Shown piece by piece: positions 26,604 through 36,408 of a stretch of 64,000 nt of DNA. The translations under genes and the position numbers were made by a program. Each line of letters opens with the position of its first letter. The stretch's first letter is position 1. The DNA lies in contig NZ_CAINTR010000133.1 in the NCBI RefSeq assembly GCF_903853455.1, forward strand, positions 1-64,000, written 5' to 3'. The notes below the pieces were generated by a model. The model ran no database searches and had not been told where the DNA came from. It was given only the letters and a program-made list of their open reading frames with translations. The stretch comes from an uncultured Magnetospirillum sp. Its GTDB lineage: Bacteria > Pseudomonadota > Alphaproteobacteria > Rhodospirillales > Magnetospirillaceae.

Positions 26604-27436
26604 AGCCCCGACAGCGTGAGGCCACGGTCCGTCAGCGAGGCCGGGCAGGCGTCCGAGGCCAGGAAGCGGTATTCCACCTCGCGCTGGTCGGTCAGCCATT
26701 CGCACGCCTTCAGCGCCTCGTCGACCTCGCCGGGATGACACATCACCAAGGTCCGCGGGCCGGGGGAATCGGTGAAGCGCCGGAACAGCTCGGAATAGGA
26801 AACTTTGCCGGAGAAGTCGTAGACGCCGCGGAAGCCCCGGTTGTGGGGGGCTCCGGCGGCTTTGAGCATCCAGCGCAGACGCAGGCCCAGCAGGGCGATG
26901 ACAGTGGCCCGAACCGGGTCGATTCCCCGCGCCAGGATGGCCAGGGGATTCTCCCAGCACGACCGCACCCAGCCGCCGGTGGGCTTGAGCCGGCGGCGCC
27001 ACAGATCCATGACCACGTCACGCACGATGGGGAGCTGGTGGACATGATGATGGCCGTCGAGGAAGTCGGGGGCGCGACCCATGGCGGCTTGGAACGCATC
27101 GACCTGACGTTCCAGTTCGGCGGCGATCTCGGCCCGGTCGAGGCGGCGGGTGACGGCGCGCTTGACCATGGTTCCCACCGGCGGCAGCGTCCCATGGGGC
27201 GCGAGCTTGGGCATGGCTCCCAAGGGTCGTTGATCGGTCAGGGTCAGATGGACGCCGAACTGGGCCTTGCCCTCCAGCGGTTTCAGCAGAACCGCTTCGT
27301 CCGGCCAGTGGGGACTGCCGGTCATGCAGCCGGTGGCCTGTAACCGGCCGGCTTCGATCAGGGCGCGGATGGCGCGGCCGATTCCGGGGGCAAGACCATA
27401 ATCGTCGGCGCAAAGGGTGAGGGTGGAGCGTGTCAT
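26600..27436 (-). CDS. YdjC/ChbG/HpnK-family deacetylase
   Basis: The 278-residue product has the family metal motif LCADDYGL (about residues 7-14), the HLTLTDQRPLG segment, the second metal motif FLDGHHHVHQLP and a late CHPGEVD. These provide the Asp and His ligands for a divalent metal. Members remove N-acetyl groups from chito-oligosaccharides or, as HpnK, act in hopanoid side-chain formation. No other hopanoid genes are present here. The ATG at 27436 begins the conserved sequence; the extension to 27493 does not match the family. It is coupled to the following MFS gene. Confidence 0.88.
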   Translation of the reverse strand: MTRSTLTLCADDYGLAPGIGRAIRALIEAGRLQATGCMTGSPHWPDEAVLLKPLEGKAQFGVHLTLTDQRPLGAMPKLAPHGTLPPVGTMVKRAVTRRLDRAEIAAELERQVDAFQAAMGRAPDFLDGHHHVHQLPIVRDVVMDLWRRRLKPTGGWVRSCWENPLAILARGIDPVRATVIALLGLRLRWMLKAAGAPHNRGFRGVYDFSGKVSYSELFRRFTDSPGPRTLVMCHPGEVDEALKACEWLTDQREVEYRFLASDACPASLTDRGLTLSGL

Positions 27437-27640
27437 GGGGCGAAGATAGGCCCGGCCCCGCCGAGGCGCAAGACGGCTGTCTTCTAAGGCCAACGCCGGA
27501 TGGTCAGGGCTGAATTTGTTCCTTATAACCAGGCGCTTGTTAGGTGTTTCGACTCAGGGCCTTAAATTTTGCCGGCTCGAATGCCACCTGAAACGATGCG
27601 GCGATTGCCGGCAACATGATGCCAACGAGATGGGACCCGC

Positions 27641-29860
27641 ATGACGACCTCAGCCCCCTCCGATAGCCTGAGCGAAGCCGCCCTGTCCGAGAAGGCCTGG
27701 GTCGCCGAGCGGCGGCGGCGGCCGCGTGGTCGCGGGCTGACCTTGCAGATCAACATTGTCGCCGCCTTCGCGGCGCTGTTGACCGTCATCATCGTGACCT
27801 TGGTGGCCTTCGCCTACAACAAGAACGAAGGGGCGGTTCTCGACCTAGTCGAGCGCTTCGTTGATCGGACAGCGGCGTCCGGCATCAACAGCGCCGTGGC
27901 CTTGCTCAAGCCGGTGGCGGCGGATGTGCAGGCGACCGCCGAACTTGCCGCCATCGACGAGGCCAAGGCACGCGATGGAAGCCTGTTTCCCTATATGATG
28001 AGCCTGCTCGATTCCACGCCGCAGCTGCAAAGCATCTATCTGGCGTTCGAGGCGGATGGCAGGTTCCTCCAGGTGTTTCCCATCCCGCCGGGCACCGAGA
28101 AGTTCGGCGTCAACAACAACCCGCCGCCGCCCGATGCGCGGTTCGCCCTGCGGGTCATAGATCGTACGGGCGGAGGCTATTCGGATGTCTGGAGCTATGT
28201 GAAGCGTGACGGCACGGTTGTTGGCAGTGAAAGCTCCAATACCCTCAATTACGATGCGCGGGACCGCTCCTGGTACAAGGATGTGGCGACGCGGCGCGGC
28301 CTGATCTGGACCGACCTTGTGGTCTATACCAGCACGCGTCAGCCCGGAATTGCCGCGGCCTACCCGATCATCGCCCGCGATGGCCGCCTGATCGGCGCCG
28401 CCGCCGCCAATATCACCACCAACCAGCTTTCCGACTTTCTCGCCAGCCTCGACCTCGGTCCGTCCGGTGTCGGCCTGATCGTCGACGAGCAAGACCAGAT
28501 CATCGCCTATCCCGATGCGTCTCGCGCCATTCGCCAGGACGGCATGAAGCTGTCGCTGGTGAAGGCCGGCGAGTTGAACGACGCCAGGATTTCCGATGCG
28601 TTCGCCGCCTACCGCGCCGCGCCGGCGCGGTTGGTGCATTTCGAATCCGGTGGACATCGTCATCTGGGGTCGTTCAGCGGTCTGCCGGACGAATTCGGCA
28701 AGAAGTGGCTGCTGGCCATTGTCGTGCTGGAAAACGATTTCGTCGGCACCTTGAAGGAAAACACTCGCGACATCGTCATGGTCGGGATGGGGCTGATGGT
28801 GCTGGGCATGATCGGTCTGGCGGTGCTGTCGAGCTGGATATCCAGGCCGTTGGCCCGTCTGTCCGTCGAGATCCAGAAAATCCAGAAATTCGACCTCGCC
28901 AACCCCATCGTTTTGAATGCCAGGGTGGTGGAAGTGGGCGACCTGATCAACTCGCTCAACATGATGAAGAGGGCGCTTCGCACCTTTGGCATGTTCGTTC
29001 CCCGCGATCTGGTCCGCGAACTGGTCGCCAGCGGTCGCACCATCGAGCTGGGCGGGCAAGACCGCACCCTGACGGTGATGTTCACCGACATCGCCGACTT
29101 TACCGGGTTGTCGGAGCGCATGGCGGCCGGCGATCTGCTGGTTCACGTCTCGCGTCATCTCGCCGCCATTTCCGATTGCGTGGGCCAGGAGGACGGCACC
29201 GTCGACAAGTATATCGGCGACGCCGTCATGGCCTTCTGGGGGGCGCCCAATTGGCGCGAGGATCACGCCTTGCGGGCCTGTGTCGCCACGCTCAAGGCCA
29301 AGCGGGTTCAGGCCCTGATGAACGACGAATGGGCGGCGGCGGGATTGCCGACCATGTTCGTTCGCATTGGCCTGCATACCGCCAACGTCATCGTCGGCAA
29401 TATCGGCTCGGTCCAGCGCATGAGCTACACGGCGGTCGGCGATGGCGTCAATGTGGCGTCTCGCCTTGAAGGCGTCAACAAGCTCTACGGCACCCAAATC
29501 TGTATCAGCGAGGCGGTGGTCGACTCGGCCGGCGACAGCATCCTGGTCCGTCCGCTGGACGTGGTGGCGGTGAAGGGGCGCAAGGCGGGCGAGAAGATCT
29601 TCGAACTGGTGGCGCTGCGCCAGGGGCCCGCCGAGTTGCTGGCCACTCCCGAACAGCTGGAGCATTGCCGGCTGACCGAAGCCGCTTTCGCGGCCTATCA
29701 AAGCCGGGATTGGACGCTGGCCGTCCATCTCTACGAGCAGGTCGCGACCCTGGCGCCCAACGACAAGATTCCGGCGATCTTCATGGAACGCTGCCGTCAG
29801 TATCTGGCCGATCCGCCGCCGTCGGATTGGACCGGAATTCATGAGATGAAGACGAAGTAG
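27641..29860 (+). CDS. Membrane adenylate/guanylate cyclase with Cache sensor and HAMP
   Basis: The 739-residue protein has a cytosolic N-terminus, a membrane helix at about 37-60, a large periplasmic double-Cache domain at about 65-370 (DRSWYKDVATRRGLIWTD), a second helix at about 378-402 and a HAMP region at about 405-455. A class III cyclase domain follows at about 475-650. Metal-binding Asp483 (FTDIADF) and Asp527 (DKYIGDAV) are present, as are Lys523 and the VGDGVNVASRLE motif with its Asn and Arg. A C-terminal helical or TPR-like tail follows. It should make cAMP, or possibly cGMP, in response to a periplasmic ligand. It stands as a single gene. Confidence 0.93.
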   Translation: MTTSAPSDSLSEAALSEKAWVAERRRRPRGRGLTLQINIVAAFAALLTVIIVTLVAFAYNKNEGAVLDLVERFVDRTAASGINSAVALLKPVAADVQATAELAAIDEAKARDGSLFPYMMSLLDSTPQLQSIYLAFEADGRFLQVFPIPPGTEKFGVNNNPPPPDARFALRVIDRTGGGYSDVWSYVKRDGTVVGSESSNTLNYDARDRSWYKDVATRRGLIWTDLVVYTSTRQPGIAAAYPIIARDGRLIGAAAANITTNQLSDFLASLDLGPSGVGLIVDEQDQIIAYPDASRAIRQDGMKLSLVKAGELNDARISDAFAAYRAAPARLVHFESGGHRHLGSFSGLPDEFGKKWLLAIVVLENDFVGTLKENTRDIVMVGMGLMVLGMIGLAVLSSWISRPLARLSVEIQKIQKFDLANPIVLNARVVEVGDLINSLNMMKRALRTFGMFVPRDLVRELVASGRTIELGGQDRTLTVMFTDIADFTGLSERMAAGDLLVHVSRHLAAISDCVGQEDGTVDKYIGDAVMAFWGAPNWREDHALRACVATLKAKRVQALMNDEWAAAGLPTMFVRIGLHTANVIVGNIGSVQRMSYTAVGDGVNVASRLEGVNKLYGTQICISEAVVDSAGDSILVRPLDVVAVKGRKAGEKIFELVALRQGPAELLATPEQLEHCRLTEAAFAAYQSRDWTLAVHLYEQVATLAPNDKIPAIFMERCRQYLADPPPSDWTGIHEMKTK

Positions 29861-29938
29861 CATCCTTCCTTTGGATTTTCGACCTAGATCGGGGGGCGGT
29901 CGTGCCCGCCCGCCCCCGGGAGATGCATGCTTGACTCA

Positions 29939-29972
29939 ATTAATCCCACAGTCTACAGATTGTTAGATTAAT
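29939..29972. promoter_or_regulatory. Inverted repeat upstream of the sulfate-binding protein gene
   Basis: ATTAATC at 29939-29945 and GATTAAT at 29966-29972 are perfect complements separated by 20 bp, in a locally AT-rich stretch ending about 27 nt before the start codon. The placement suits a dimeric regulator controlling sulfate uptake, but no regulator is identified. Confidence 0.4.
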
Positions 29973-29998
29973 AGGTTTCAGAGCGGGCGGAGGTCGTG

Positions 29999-31042
29999 AT
30001 GTGGCTGTTTCGGAATGAGGAGGTTCAGCGCCTGGCGCTGGCCGGGCTGTTCGCGGTGTTGCTGGCCTTGGGGCTGGCCACGGCCATTCCCGGCGCCCAT
30101 GGTGCCGAGACCAAGACGCTGCTGAACGTCTCTTATGATCCTACCCGCGAACTGTATCAGGCGATCAACGACGCCTTCATCGCGCAGTGGAAGACCAAGA
30201 CCGGCGAGGACCTCAAGATCAACCAGTCCCACGGCGGATCGGGCAAGCAGGCCCGGTCGGTGATCGACGGGCTGGAGGCCGATGTGGTGACCTTGGCGCT
30301 GGCCTACGATATCGACGCCATCGCCGACAAAGCCAAGTTGCTGGATGGCAAGTGGCAGTCCCGACTCGCCTATAACAGCGCCCCTTACACCTCCACCATC
30401 GTGTTTCTGGTCCGGAAGGGCAATCCCAAGCAAATCAAGGATTGGGGCGATCTGATCAAGCCGGGCGTGTCGGTGATCACTCCCAATCCCAAGACCTCCG
30501 GCGGGGCGCGGTGGAATTATCTGGCGGCCTGGGGGTATGAGCTCAACCAAACCAATGGCGATCAGGCCAAGGCAGAGGAGTTCGTCTCCAAGCTGTACAA
30601 GAACGTGCCGGTGCTGGATTCCGGGGCGCGCGGCGCCACCGTCACCTTCGCCCAGCGCGGCTTGGGCGACGTGCTGCTGGCCTGGGAGAACGAGGCTTAT
30701 CTCGCCTTGCAGGAATTCGGCGGCGGGTTCGAGATCGTGGTGCCGTCACTGTCGATCCTGGCCGAGCCGCCGGTGGCGGTGGTGGACAAGGTGGTCGACA
30801 AGCGTGGCACCCGCGCGGTGGCCGAGGCCTATCTCCAGTTTCTCTACACCCCCGAGGCCCAGGCCATCATCGCCAAGAACTTCTACCGTCCGCGTGACCC
30901 GGACGTGATCAAGAAGACCGCCGGGACCTTCAAGCCGGTCCGGCTGTTCACCATCGATGACGTGTTCGGCGGCTGGACCAAGGCTCAGGCTACCCATTTC
31001 GCCGATGGCGGGGTGTTCGACCGCATCTCGGCGAAGAAGTAG
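29999..31042 (+). CDS. cysP: Sulfate/thiosulfate ABC transporter, periplasmic binding protein
   Basis: The product has a signal peptide (hydrophobic core [16 protein letters not shown], cleavage near AHGAET) and matches Sbp/CysP along its length (347 residues). The hallmark segments [60 protein letters not shown] and [20 protein letters not shown] are present. It captures sulfate or thiosulfate in the periplasm and hands it to CysT/CysW. GGAGG lies about six nt before the ATG at 29999. It is first in an operon with cysT and cysW. Confidence 0.95.
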   Translation: MWLFRNEEVQRLALAGLFAVLLALGLATAIPGAHGAETKTLLNVSYDPTRELYQAINDAFIAQWKTKTGEDLKINQSHGGSGKQARSVIDGLEADVVTLALAYDIDAIADKAKLLDGKWQSRLAYNSAPYTSTIVFLVRKGNPKQIKDWGDLIKPGVSVITPNPKTSGGARWNYLAAWGYELNQTNGDQAKAEEFVSKLYKNVPVLDSGARGATVTFAQRGLGDVLLAWENEAYLALQEFGGGFEIVVPSLSILAEPPVAVVDKVVDKRGTRAVAEAYLQFLYTPEAQAIIAKNFYRPRDPDVIKKTAGTFKPVRLFTIDDVFGGWTKAQATHFADGGVFDRISAKK

Positions 31043-31053
31043 GGGAGGGGGCC

Positions 31054-31911
31054 GTGACCGCTGCGGCGCTTCCCCTGTTGCGTCGAACCCGGGTGGCGTC
31101 CAGCGTCATCCCGGGCTTCGGCCCCACCCTGGGTTTCACCCTGTTCTATCTGTCGCTGATCGTGCTGTTGCCGTTGGCGGCGCTGCTGCTCAAGGCGGCG
31201 GGAACGACCTTGGCGCAGTGGGGGCACATTCTCAGCGATCCTCGGGTTCTGTCGGCGCTGTGGCTGTCGTTCGGCGGTGCTTTCGCCGCGGCGCTGATCA
31301 ACGCGGTGTTCGGGCTGCTGGTGGCCTGGGTGCTGGTGCGCTATCCGTTTCCCGGCCGCAAGATCGTCGATGCCTTCGTCGATCTGCCCTTCGCCTTGCC
31401 GACCGCCGTGGCCGGCATCGCCCTGACCGCGCTGTATGCTCCCAACGGTTGGCTGGGGAGGCTGTTGGAGCCGCTGGGGATCAAGGTGGCGTTCACCCCG
31501 CTGGGGGTCGTGGTCGCCATGGTGTTCATCGGTCTGCCCTTCGTGGTGCGAACCGTGGAGCCGGTTCTCCAGGATGTGGACCTGGAACTGGAGGAGGCCG
31601 CCGCCTCGCTGGGGGCCGACCGGTTGCAGACCTTCTTCCGGGTTATTCTGCCGGCCGTCGCCCCGTCGCTGCTGACCGGCTTTTCCCTGGCCTTGGCCCG
31701 CGGAGTGGGGGAGTACGGCTCGGTGATCTTCATTGCCGGCAATCTTCCCGGCGTGTCGGAAATCGCGCCGCTGCTGATCATCACCAAGCTGGAGCAGTAC
31801 GACTATGTGGGCGCCACCGCCATCGCCGCCATCATGCTGGCGATCTCGTTCACGCTGCTGCTGGCGGTCAACCTGTTGCAGAAATGGCGCCGCGTGCGCA
31901 TGGGAGGCTGA
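31054..31911 (+). CDS. cysT: Sulfate ABC transporter permease CysT
   Basis: The 285-residue inner membrane permease has about six segments and the ABC permease EAA loop (EEAAASLGADRLQTFFRVILPAVAPSLLTG), which contacts the ATPase. It begins with GTG 11 nt after the binding-protein gene and ends 3 nt before cysW. Segments such as GEYGSVIFIAGNLPG are typical of CysT/CysU. Confidence 0.95.
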   Translation: MTAAALPLLRRTRVASSVIPGFGPTLGFTLFYLSLIVLLPLAALLLKAAGTTLAQWGHILSDPRVLSALWLSFGGAFAAALINAVFGLLVAWVLVRYPFPGRKIVDAFVDLPFALPTAVAGIALTALYAPNGWLGRLLEPLGIKVAFTPLGVVVAMVFIGLPFVVRTVEPVLQDVDLELEEAAASLGADRLQTFFRVILPAVAPSLLTGFSLALARGVGEYGSVIFIAGNLPGVSEIAPLLIITKLEQYDYVGATAIAAIMLAISFTLLLAVNLLQKWRRVRMGG

Positions 31912-31914
31912 GCC

Positions 31915-32751
31915 ATGGGCAACCAAGCCATTCGCGACCCGGCACCGGTGCGCTGGATTCTGACCATCCTGGCACTGGCGTTCCTGGCGCTGTTCCTGGT
32001 GCTGCCGCTGGTGGCGGTCTTGGTGGAGGCCTTCGCCAAGGGGCTTGGCGCTTATGGCCGTGCCCTGTCCACCGACGTCACCTTGTCGTCCATCCGCCTC
32101 ACTCTGATCGTGGCAGCCATCTCGGTGCCGCTGAACGTGGTCTTCGGTTTGACGGCCAGTTGGGCCATCGCCAAGTTCGACTTCGGGGGCAAGAGCCTGC
32201 TGATTTCCCTGATCGAGTTGCCGTTCTCGGTGTCGCCGGTGATCTCGGGCCTGATCTATGTGCTGCTGTTCGGTCTTCAGGGGCTGCTGGGGCCATGGCT
32301 GGCCGAACACGACATCAGGGTGATCTTCGCGGTGCCGGGTATCGTACTGGCCACGATTTTCGTCACCTTCCCCTTCGTCGCCCGCGAGCTGATTCCGTTG
32401 ATGGAGGAGCAGGGGCGTGAGGAGGAGGAGGCTGCCTTGACGCTGGGCGCCAGTGGGTTGCGCACCTTCTGGCTGGTGACGCTGCCCAATGTGCGGTGGG
32501 GCCTGTTCTATGGCGTGCTGCTGTGCAACGCCCGCGCCATGGGGGAATTCGGGGCGGTGTCAGTGGTCTCGGGGCATATCCGGGGGCTGACCAACACCAT
32601 GCCCCTGCATGTGGAAATTCTTTACAACGAATATGATTTCGTCGGCGCCTTCGCGGTCGCGTCGCTCCTCGCCGTTCTGGCCCTGGTTACCCTGGCGGCC
32701 AAAACGGCTCTGGAATGGTGGCATCGCGACGAACTGGTCGCAAACGGCTAG
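31915..32751 (+). CDS. cysW: Sulfate ABC transporter permease CysW
   Basis: A 278-residue partner permease of CysT with about six membrane segments and an EAA loop (EEAALTLGASGLRTFWLVTLPNVRWGLFYG). GEFGAVSVVSGHIRG marks the CysW type. The ATPase gene cysA, which normally follows, is missing: the next gene is on the other strand. The ATPase must come from elsewhere in the genome. Its TAG stop overlaps the stop of the convergent response regulator (shared CTAG at 32748-32751). Confidence 0.95.
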   Translation: MGNQAIRDPAPVRWILTILALAFLALFLVLPLVAVLVEAFAKGLGAYGRALSTDVTLSSIRLTLIVAAISVPLNVVFGLTASWAIAKFDFGGKSLLISLIELPFSVSPVISGLIYVLLFGLQGLLGPWLAEHDIRVIFAVPGIVLATIFVTFPFVARELIPLMEEQGREEEEAALTLGASGLRTFWLVTLPNVRWGLFYGVLLCNARAMGEFGAVSVVSGHIRGLTNTMPLHVEILYNEYDFVGAFAVASLLAVLALVTLAAKTALEWWHRDELVANG

Positions 32752-33410
32752 TTGATCACCGGCGGCATGATCCAGCCCGATTGCAAGGCGATGCGGACCG
32801 CCTGGGCGCGGTTGGCGGCGCCGATCTTGCGATAGACGTTGCGCAGGTGAACCTTGATGGTGATTTCCTGAAGGCTGAGGGCGATGGCGATTTCCTTATT
32901 GGTCCGCCCTTCCACCAGCTGAGCCAGGATCTCGCCTTCACGCCGCGACAGACGGTCGAACGGCGGCGGCGCGCCGACCGGCTTGGCGGCGACCGGTGTC
33001 TGGCTAGCCGAGTCCTCGAAGAAGGTACTCGACGGCAGATAGGTCTCGCCGGACAGGACCAGACGCAAGGCGTTGACCATGGCGGCGCCGCTGACCGTCT
33101 TGGGAATGAAGCCGGCGGCACCGGACTGGACCGCCGCGACCACGTGATCGCGCGAGGAATAGCCCGAAACGATGACCACCGGCGTATTGGGGATCTTGGC
33201 CTTGATCTGTTGCAGACCGGTCAGCCCGTCCATGCCCGGCATCATCAGGTCCAGGAGCACCAAGCCGAGGCCGGGAGTGCTGTCCACCAACAGCAAGGCT
33301 TCGCCGAGCGTGGCCGCGTCCAGGACTTCGACGGCTGGATCGAGTTCGTGCAGAAAAGGCCGGAGCCCGTCGCGAACCAGCTTGTGGTCGTCGGCCACCA
33401 GTATTTGCAT
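32748..33410 (-). CDS. NarL/FixJ-family response regulator
   Basis: The 220-residue protein has a receiver domain (residues 1-120, phospho-acceptor in LVLLDLMMPGMDG, Lys in FIPKTVSG) and a LuxR-type DNA-binding domain at about 150-215 (LSRREGEILAQLVEGRTNKEIA, then TIKVHLRNVYRKIG). It lies just downstream of a hybrid histidine kinase on the same strand, 108 nt away, and probably forms a two-component pair with it. The target genes are unknown. Confidence 0.93.
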   Translation of the reverse strand: MQILVADDHKLVRDGLRPFLHELDPAVEVLDAATLGEALLLVDSTPGLGLVLLDLMMPGMDGLTGLQQIKAKIPNTPVVIVSGYSSRDHVVAAVQSGAAGFIPKTVSGAAMVNALRLVLSGETYLPSSTFFEDSASQTPVAAKPVGAPPPFDRLSRREGEILAQLVEGRTNKEIAIALSLQEITIKVHLRNVYRKIGAANRAQAVRIALQSGWIMPPVIN

Positions 33411-33518
33411 ATTACCCCACTCCCAGTCTTCCGGCTGATACCGGCCCTACCTACCCGGAAGTATAAACAAGCCTTGTTACATAAACAATCTCGACGATGG
33501 CATTGGCCGAAAAAACTA

Positions 33519-35600
33519 TTAGGTGGGAGGGAGTAGAAAGGTTGCGACCAAATCTCCCAGACTTCCCAGGGCGACCGGCTTTTTCAACACGGCGCAGCGG
33601 TCATCCTGAAGATTGTCGGCCACTCTTTCGGTGGCGCCCAGATGTCCGGTGACGATGATGATCGGCTGCAGCGGGTCGAAATCCCGCAGCTTTTCCACCA
33701 GTTCTTCGCCACCGCCGGCCGGCATGCGCAGGTCGGTGATGACGACGTCGGCGGGATCGGCCGAGAATACCTCCCAGGCCTTTTGGCCGGTTCCGGCGAC
33801 ACTGACCCGGCATCCGAGCGCGGTGAGATAATGGGCCAGGGCGTCGGCGGCGGCTTTTTCATCATCCACCACCAGGATGTGGGCATTGGTGAAGGCCCCC
33901 CCCGATGGCGCGCATAACGGGGGATGGGGCGGCGCCGGGTCGATGGATTTCTGATCCAGCGGCAGCGAGATGGCAAAGCTGGCGCCGGCCGGGCTGTCTT
34001 GCAATTCGAGGCGCCCGTCCATGGCGGCGATCAGGCTGAAGCTCACCGACAGGCCGAGGCCGGTGCCGCGCCCGGCTTCCTTGGTGGTGAAGAACGGCTC
34101 GAAGATATGGGACTTGATGGCCTCGGAAATGCCGGGGCCATTGTCGGAGATCACGATCTTGAGCTGATCGTGGTCGCGTTCCGCCTTTAGGTCGATATGG
34201 CCATGCCAGTCTTTCGGCATGTCTTGTTTGCGGTCGCGGAGCGCGTGGTGGGAATTGTTCAGCAGGTTCATCACCACCTGCTCCAACTGGACGCGGCGGC
34301 CGCGAACCGGCAATGCTCCCAGCGGCAGGTCCAGGTCGAGGGTGATGCCGTCGGGGCGGAGCTGGCTCAGCAAGACGTCGGTGGCGGTCCGAATGCCTTG
34401 CAGCGCGTCGAAGACCTGAACCGGGCTGGTGTCGCGGCGGCTGAAGATGCGGATGTCGTCGATGATTTCGGCAGCGCGTTCCGACTGTTCCGCCACCAGC
34501 TGGAACTGCTGCGCCTGCCATTCCGGCGAGGCCTTGCCGCGTTCGATCAGCATCAGCGCCCCCTCGGAGGCAAGGCGGATGATGTTGAGCGGCTGCGACA
34601 GTTCGTGGACGAGGCCGGCGGCCATTTCCCCGAGAGTGGCCAGCTTGGCGGTCTGAAGCATCTGCTCCTGATCCTGGGTGCGCTCGGTGATGTCGCGGAT
34701 GGCCAGCATTCGGGCGGAGACGCCGCGGAAGGCGATGGAACAGGCGGCGACTTCGGCCTCGAAGATCCGTCCGTCAAGGCGGATAAGCTTGTATTGGGCG
34801 AGAAAGGGCGGTGGCGGCGGGTCGGCGATGCGGGCCACCGCGATGGCCCGCGAGTCCGGATGGATCATGTCCAGCAGCGGCCGGCCGACCAGCGCCACGC
34901 CGGGGCCGACGCCGAACAATTGTGCCGATGCCGGATTGGCGAACAGGATGGTTCCGTGGCTGTGCACGATGATGGGGTCGGGACTCATTTCGATCAGCGA
35001 GCGGTAGCGCTCCTCGCTTTCCGCCAGTTCCTTGACCATCAGGTCGTGTTTCGCCTTCATCCGGAGCGCGGCGATGCCATGGGCGAGGTTGCCGGCCAGT
35101 GCTGTGAGAAGCCTCACGGTCACCGGATCGAAGGCTCCCGGTTCGTCGGCATAGAACATCAGGGCGCCGATCCGGTTGTCGTCCTCGCCGATCGGCAGGG
35201 TGATGCTGGAGCGGAACCGGTGGCGCTTCGCCGCCTCGCGCCAGGGGGTGAAGATGGGGGCGGTCTCGATATCGGAGACGATATAGGGCTGTCCGGTCCG
35301 GATGGCGATGCCGGCGGGACCTTGCCCGAACTCGTCGTCGGCCCAGGATACCTGGATCTGATCCACATAGGCGGCCGCGACGCCGGCGGTGGCGACCGGC
35401 AGAACGGTTTTGGCGGAATCCTGGCGGGCATAGCCGATCCACACCAGACGATACCCGACCACCTCGGCCCCGATCAGACAGATCTGGTCCAGCAATTCGT
35501 ATTCGTTGGTGGCGCGGACCAAAGCCTCGGTGGCGCGGGCGAGAACCGTCACCGCACGGTCGAGCAGCCTCGTCTCGTCACCGGCTTGCTGCTCGGGCAT
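33519..35600 (-). CDS. Hybrid sensor histidine kinase (GAF-PAS-HisKA-HATPase-REC)
   Basis: The 693-residue cytosolic protein has, in order, a GAF domain (about 40-190), a PAS domain (about 205-310), a HisKA domain with the phospho-acceptor His332 ([11 protein letters not shown]), an ATPase domain (about 435-550, with the DNGPGI and GTGLGLS motifs) and a C-terminal receiver domain (about 570-690, phospho-acceptor in VVITDLRMP). No membrane segment is seen, so it senses a cytosolic signal through GAF and PAS. The ATG at 35600 is preceded by GAGGAG at six nt. The NarL-type regulator downstream is the likely output. It reads away from the lipoprotein-like gene upstream. Confidence 0.93.
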   Translation of the reverse strand: MPEQQAGDETRLLDRAVTVLARATEALVRATNEYELLDQICLIGAEVVGYRLVWIGYARQDSAKTVLPVATAGVAAAYVDQIQVSWADDEFGQGPAGIAIRTGQPYIVSDIETAPIFTPWREAAKRHRFRSSITLPIGEDDNRIGALMFYADEPGAFDPVTVRLLTALAGNLAHGIAALRMKAKHDLMVKELAESEERYRSLIEMSPDPIIVHSHGTILFANPASAQLFGVGPGVALVGRPLLDMIHPDSRAIAVARIADPPPPPFLAQYKLIRLDGRIFEAEVAACSIAFRGVSARMLAIRDITERTQDQEQMLQTAKLATLGEMAAGLVHELSQPLNIIRLASEGALMLIERGKASPEWQAQQFQLVAEQSERAAEIIDDIRIFSRRDTSPVQVFDALQGIRTATDVLLSQLRPDGITLDLDLPLGALPVRGRRVQLEQVVMNLLNNSHHALRDRKQDMPKDWHGHIDLKAERDHDQLKIVISDNGPGISEAIKSHIFEPFFTTKEAGRGTGLGLSVSFSLIAAMDGRLELQDSPAGASFAISLPLDQKSIDPAPPHPPLCAPSGGAFTNAHILVVDDEKAAADALAHYLTALGCRVSVAGTGQKAWEVFSADPADVVITDLRMPAGGGEELVEKLRDFDPLQPIIIVTGHLGATERVADNLQDDRCAVLKKPVALGSLGDLVATFLLPPT

Positions 35601-35680
35601 GCTGTTCTCCTCGGTGGTCACGCTCTCGGGTGATGATAGAGTGGGAGGAAGGCGCTGCCAAAGGGTTCCTCATGCAGCCT

Positions 35681-35722
35681 CGCCACCTCGTGGTTTTCTT
35701 GCGCCACGTGGTGCTTTTCTTG
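35681..35722. repeat. Tandem imperfect 21-bp repeat
   Basis: Two adjacent copies, at 35681-35701 and 35702-35722, share CGCCAC, a GTGGT or GGTGC core and TTTTCTTG. They sit just before the ribosome site of the gene at 35737, in the gap between divergent genes, and might be an operator or a recent small duplication. Confidence 0.5.
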
Positions 35723-35736
35723 CGAAGGAGAGATTT

Positions 35737-36399
35737 GTGTCCAAGATCGTGCTGGCCGTCATCTTCATGATCATGGGGGGAGCGGCGCGGGCCGCCGAGC
35801 CCGCCCTCGACCTGCTCGACTCGGCGGCGTCCTATCGCGCCGACTTTTCCATCAGCAGCTCGCGCGGCACCTATCACGGCACAGTGTGGCACGCCCAGGG
35901 CCGCGAGCGTCGCGAGGTCGAGACCAGCGGCGGCGGCCAGGGCGTCCTGATCCTGCGTGACAGCGATGCCGCCTATGTCCTCGGGCTTTCCGGCAAGTGG
36001 TATGTGGGGCTCTCGCTGAAGGCCGCCGGCGCGCTGGCCGGGGGGCTGGATACCTGGCGGGTCGAGCGGAGCAAGGTGCGTGAGGAGAGCGTGGCGGGCA
36101 TTCGCGCCACACGCTGGAAGGCGCGGGCCGATGGTCCCAAAGGCGGCTTCAGTGGCGACATCTGGACCAGCCGCGAGGGAATCGTGGTCAAGGCGGTGGG
36201 GGTGGTCGACAACGCCAACGGCGACGACTCGCCGGTGGAGATGACGCTGTCGGGACTGCGGGTGGGACCGGTCGATCAGCAGATGCTGGAGGTGCCTCAG
36301 GGCTGGTTCGGCTTCGACCTGCGCAAGGTCCCGGCCGACCGCATCCAGCAGGCTCTCGAAGGGATCAAGCCGTTGCTGGAAGGCCGTAAGGGGCGGTAA
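35737..36399 (+). CDS. Secreted protein of unknown function (DUF4412-like)
   Basis: The 220-residue product has an N-terminal signal peptide (KIVLAVIFMIMGGAARAAEP), so it is probably periplasmic. The mature part looks beta-rich, with motifs such as VWHAQGRERREVET, ISGYW-type Trp turns and VKAVGVVDNANGDDSPVEMTL, resembling outer-membrane lipoprotein-carrier-like or DUF4412 proteins. The GTG at 35737 is chosen because AAGGAG lies six nt upstream and the signal peptide begins there. It converges with the YcbK-like gene. The function is unknown. Confidence 0.75.
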   Translation: MSKIVLAVIFMIMGGAARAAEPALDLLDSAASYRADFSISSSRGTYHGTVWHAQGRERREVETSGGGQGVLILRDSDAAYVLGLSGKWYVGLSLKAAGALAGGLDTWRVERSKVREESVAGIRATRWKARADGPKGGFSGDIWTSREGIVVKAVGVVDNANGDDSPVEMTLSGLRVGPVDQQMLEVPQGWFGFDLRKVPADRIQQALEGIKPLLEGRKGR

Positions 36400-36408
36400 G
36401 GCCGAAAG

